Below are positions 5,056 to 6,047 of a stretch of 6,047 nucleotides of DNA, one piece after another; within the stretch, counting starts at the first letter, position 1; each line of letters begins with the position of its first letter. The notes under the pieces were generated by a model. The model was not told where the DNA came from and did not search any database. It saw nothing but the letters and a program-made list of their open reading frames with translations. Position numbers and translations under genes: made by a program. Origin of the DNA: an uncultured Clostridia bacterium (lineage in GTDB: Bacteria; Bacillota; Clostridia; Oscillospirales; CAG-272); NCBI GenBank assembly GCA_945485605.1, contig CALYSG010000102.1, forward strand, positions 1 through 6,047. The letters are read 5' to 3'.

Positions 5056-5988
5056 ATGAAAAAAATTGCGATAGTTACGCTCAATCCGGGCGTTGACCGG
5101 ATAGTTTATCTCGACGGACCGACTGAGGTCGGCGGTCACAACCGTTCGACTCATACTATGATGCATCAGGGCTCGAAGGGAGCAAATCAGGCGTTGATGC
5201 TCAAGAATCTCGGTGCCTTTCCGGAATACTTCTCCTTCACGGGAGGAGCCTTCGGACCTCTTTGCGAGAGATTCACCGACGCGGCGGGGATCTCTTCACA
5301 CTACTTTCCGACGTCATGCGGTGTAAGGCTGAATATCAAGGTCATCGACTCTGACGGAGTCGGGACGGAATTCAACGAAAAGGGCGGTCCTTTGACCGAA
5401 AACGAGCTTAAAGCACTTGCATGTGAGCTTATTTCGGGAAAATTCGACGTAATATCACTGTGCGGAAGTTTTCCACAAGGTGTTGAAAACTCTGTGGAAA
5501 ATACGTTTGCAAATATGTTGAAGGATTCTGTTTCGACTCTGATCTTAGACACCTCGGGAAACGGACTTTCAAGGTTTATAAAGGAAAAACCGGCACTTAT
5601 AAAGCCCAACCGCGAAGAGCTTCGGGCTCTCGGATTTGACCCTCCCGCAATGTGGAAAGATGCGCTCGATGCCTGTGGAAAAATTTATGAAAAGTACAAA
5701 ACGGCGGTGATATGCACTCTTGACCGCGACGGTTCGGTCTATTACGGGGACGAAGGTGCCTTCCGTATAGAGGTCGAACCGAAGAAGATCGTCGGATTTT
5801 CCGGCGCGGGGGATGCTTACCTTGCCGCATTCATATATAAGCGTTTTCTTTGCGGTGAAAGCATCGAGGAGTCGCTTGCCTTCGGTGCGGCGGCATCTGT
5901 CGCCAAGATAGGGCTTGAGGGCAGCCTTATGCCCTGTGCCGACGGGATAGGAGCCGCGAAAGGCTCGGTCTCGGTCGGGAAAGTTTAG
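5056..5988 (+). CDS. PfkB-family sugar-phosphate kinase, 1-phosphofructokinase-like
   Basis: This 310-residue protein belongs to the ribokinase/PfkB fold and resembles the FruK/LacC branch, which phosphorylates fructose-1-phosphate or tagatose-6-phosphate with ATP in cytoplasmic sugar breakdown. Visible motifs are the N-terminal TLNPGVDRIVYLD (8-20), a substrate-side GSKGANQA (39-46), RLNIKVID (91-98), GSFPQGV (137-143), KPNREEL (183-189) and the anion-hole and catalytic GAGDA (250-254, with D253 as the expected base). Most family members have GGKG where this one has GSKG. The true substrate cannot be fixed from sequence, and no phosphotransferase or regulator gene is in view to settle it. 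The start at 5056 fits the family, but no strong Shine-Dalgarno lies close by; GAGGAAGG at 5019-5026 is about 30 bases away. Several DnaA-box sequences lie inside the gene. Confidence 0.88.
   Translation: MKKIAIVTLNPGVDRIVYLDGPTEVGGHNRSTHTMMHQGSKGANQALMLKNLGAFPEYFSFTGGAFGPLCERFTDAAGISSHYFPTSCGVRLNIKVIDSDGVGTEFNEKGGPLTENELKALACELISGKFDVISLCGSFPQGVENSVENTFANMLKDSVSTLILDTSGNGLSRFIKEKPALIKPNREELRALGFDPPAMWKDALDACGKIYEKYKTAVICTLDRDGSVYYGDEGAFRIEVEPKKIVGFSGAGDAYLAAFIYKRFLCGESIEESLAFGAAASVAKIGLEGSLMPCADGIGAAKGSVSVGKV
5469..5501. promoter_or_regulatory. Cluster of three DnaA-box-like sites inside the kinase gene
   Basis: TTTTCCACA (5469-5477, + strand), TGTTGAAAA (5481-5489, one mismatch read on the - strand) and TGTGGAAAA (5493-5501, exact on the - strand) begin exactly 12 bases apart. 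The outer two form a 9-bp inverted repeat. The exact sites fit TTWTNCACA and are identical to the origin box at 145-153. They may bind DnaA as a titration or regulatory site, but this is inferred from sequence alone. Confidence 0.5.
5651..5682 (-). promoter_or_regulatory. Two more DnaA-box-like sites inside the kinase gene
   Basis: TGTGGAAAA (5674-5682) is an exact consensus match on the - strand, and TGTGGAAAG (5651-5659) differs at its last base. Both face the same way. They lie about 150 bases after the three-site cluster. They encode different residues in different codon phases from the first cluster, so a shared amino-acid motif does not explain the recurrence. Confidence 0.45.
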
Positions 5989-6047
5989 CTTTGTATAAAA
6001 AAACTGAAAAATATCAGGCTCATTCTCTATTTCATTTACCATTTTTA

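Noticed and set aside
5569..6042. A 157-codon - strand frame starting beyond the kinase gene.
   Set aside because: Only its first 18 or so codons lie outside the kinase gene, no ribosome site precedes its ATG, and the rest is antisense to conserved PfkB motifs.
5989..6047. Terminator or promoter after the kinase gene.
   Set aside because: Only a four-base CTGA/TCAG pairing is visible (6004-6007, 6014-6017), without a GC stem or a following T-run. The window ends before anything more can be judged.

Overview
The window holds the start of a conserved bacterial replication-origin gene block: origin-like DNA, then dnaN, recF, remB (DUF370) and gyrB, followed by a PfkB-family sugar-phosphate kinase. 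All genes are on the + strand. The order dnaN-recF-remB-gyrB, the presence of a RemB/DUF370 protein and the short GyrB form without the proteobacterial insert all point to Bacillota. The mid-GC coding regions and purine-rich Shine-Dalgarno sequences suggest a Clostridia lineage, perhaps a gut Oscillospirales-like organism. This placement is inferred from protein features and synteny, not from a search.

Positions 1-359 are non-coding and look like the right part of the dnaA-dnaN intergenic region; dnaA itself should lie just left of the window. The segment has a perfect DnaA box (49-57) and a TTTTCCACA box (145-153). These are followed by a very AT-rich tract (166-219) whose first codon-sized steps, CTA TTA CTT, resemble the DnaA-trio arrangement of known Bacillota origins. 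Downstream come two adjacent palindromes (226-256), a Shine-Dalgarno sequence with an in-frame ATG at 273 that could give an extended DnaN, and a small hairpin abutting the Shine-Dalgarno of the preferred dnaN start at 360.

From 360 to 4902 the genes are packed tightly: dnaN and recF overlap by one base (TGATG), remB follows recF after 41 bases, and gyrB follows remB after 12 bases, probably with a TTG start. Together they supply the sliding clamp, a gap-repair ATPase that works at stalled forks, a small DNA-binding regulator and the DNA gyrase B subunit, so they form a replication, repair and supercoiling operon. The small S4-domain gene often found between dnaN and recF is absent, and gyrA does not follow gyrB.

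After a 153-base spacer with a plausible promoter comes a 1-phosphofructokinase-like gene (5056-5988), which is metabolic and probably a separate transcription unit. The most unusual signal is inside this gene: three exact DnaA-box consensus matches and two one-mismatch sites lie within 214 bases, about 5.3 kb from the origin-like boxes. The only other exact matches I found in the window are the two in the origin region. The rest of the window is ordinary core genome, and I see no new multi-gene system, mobile element, CRISPR array, tRNA or rRNA.
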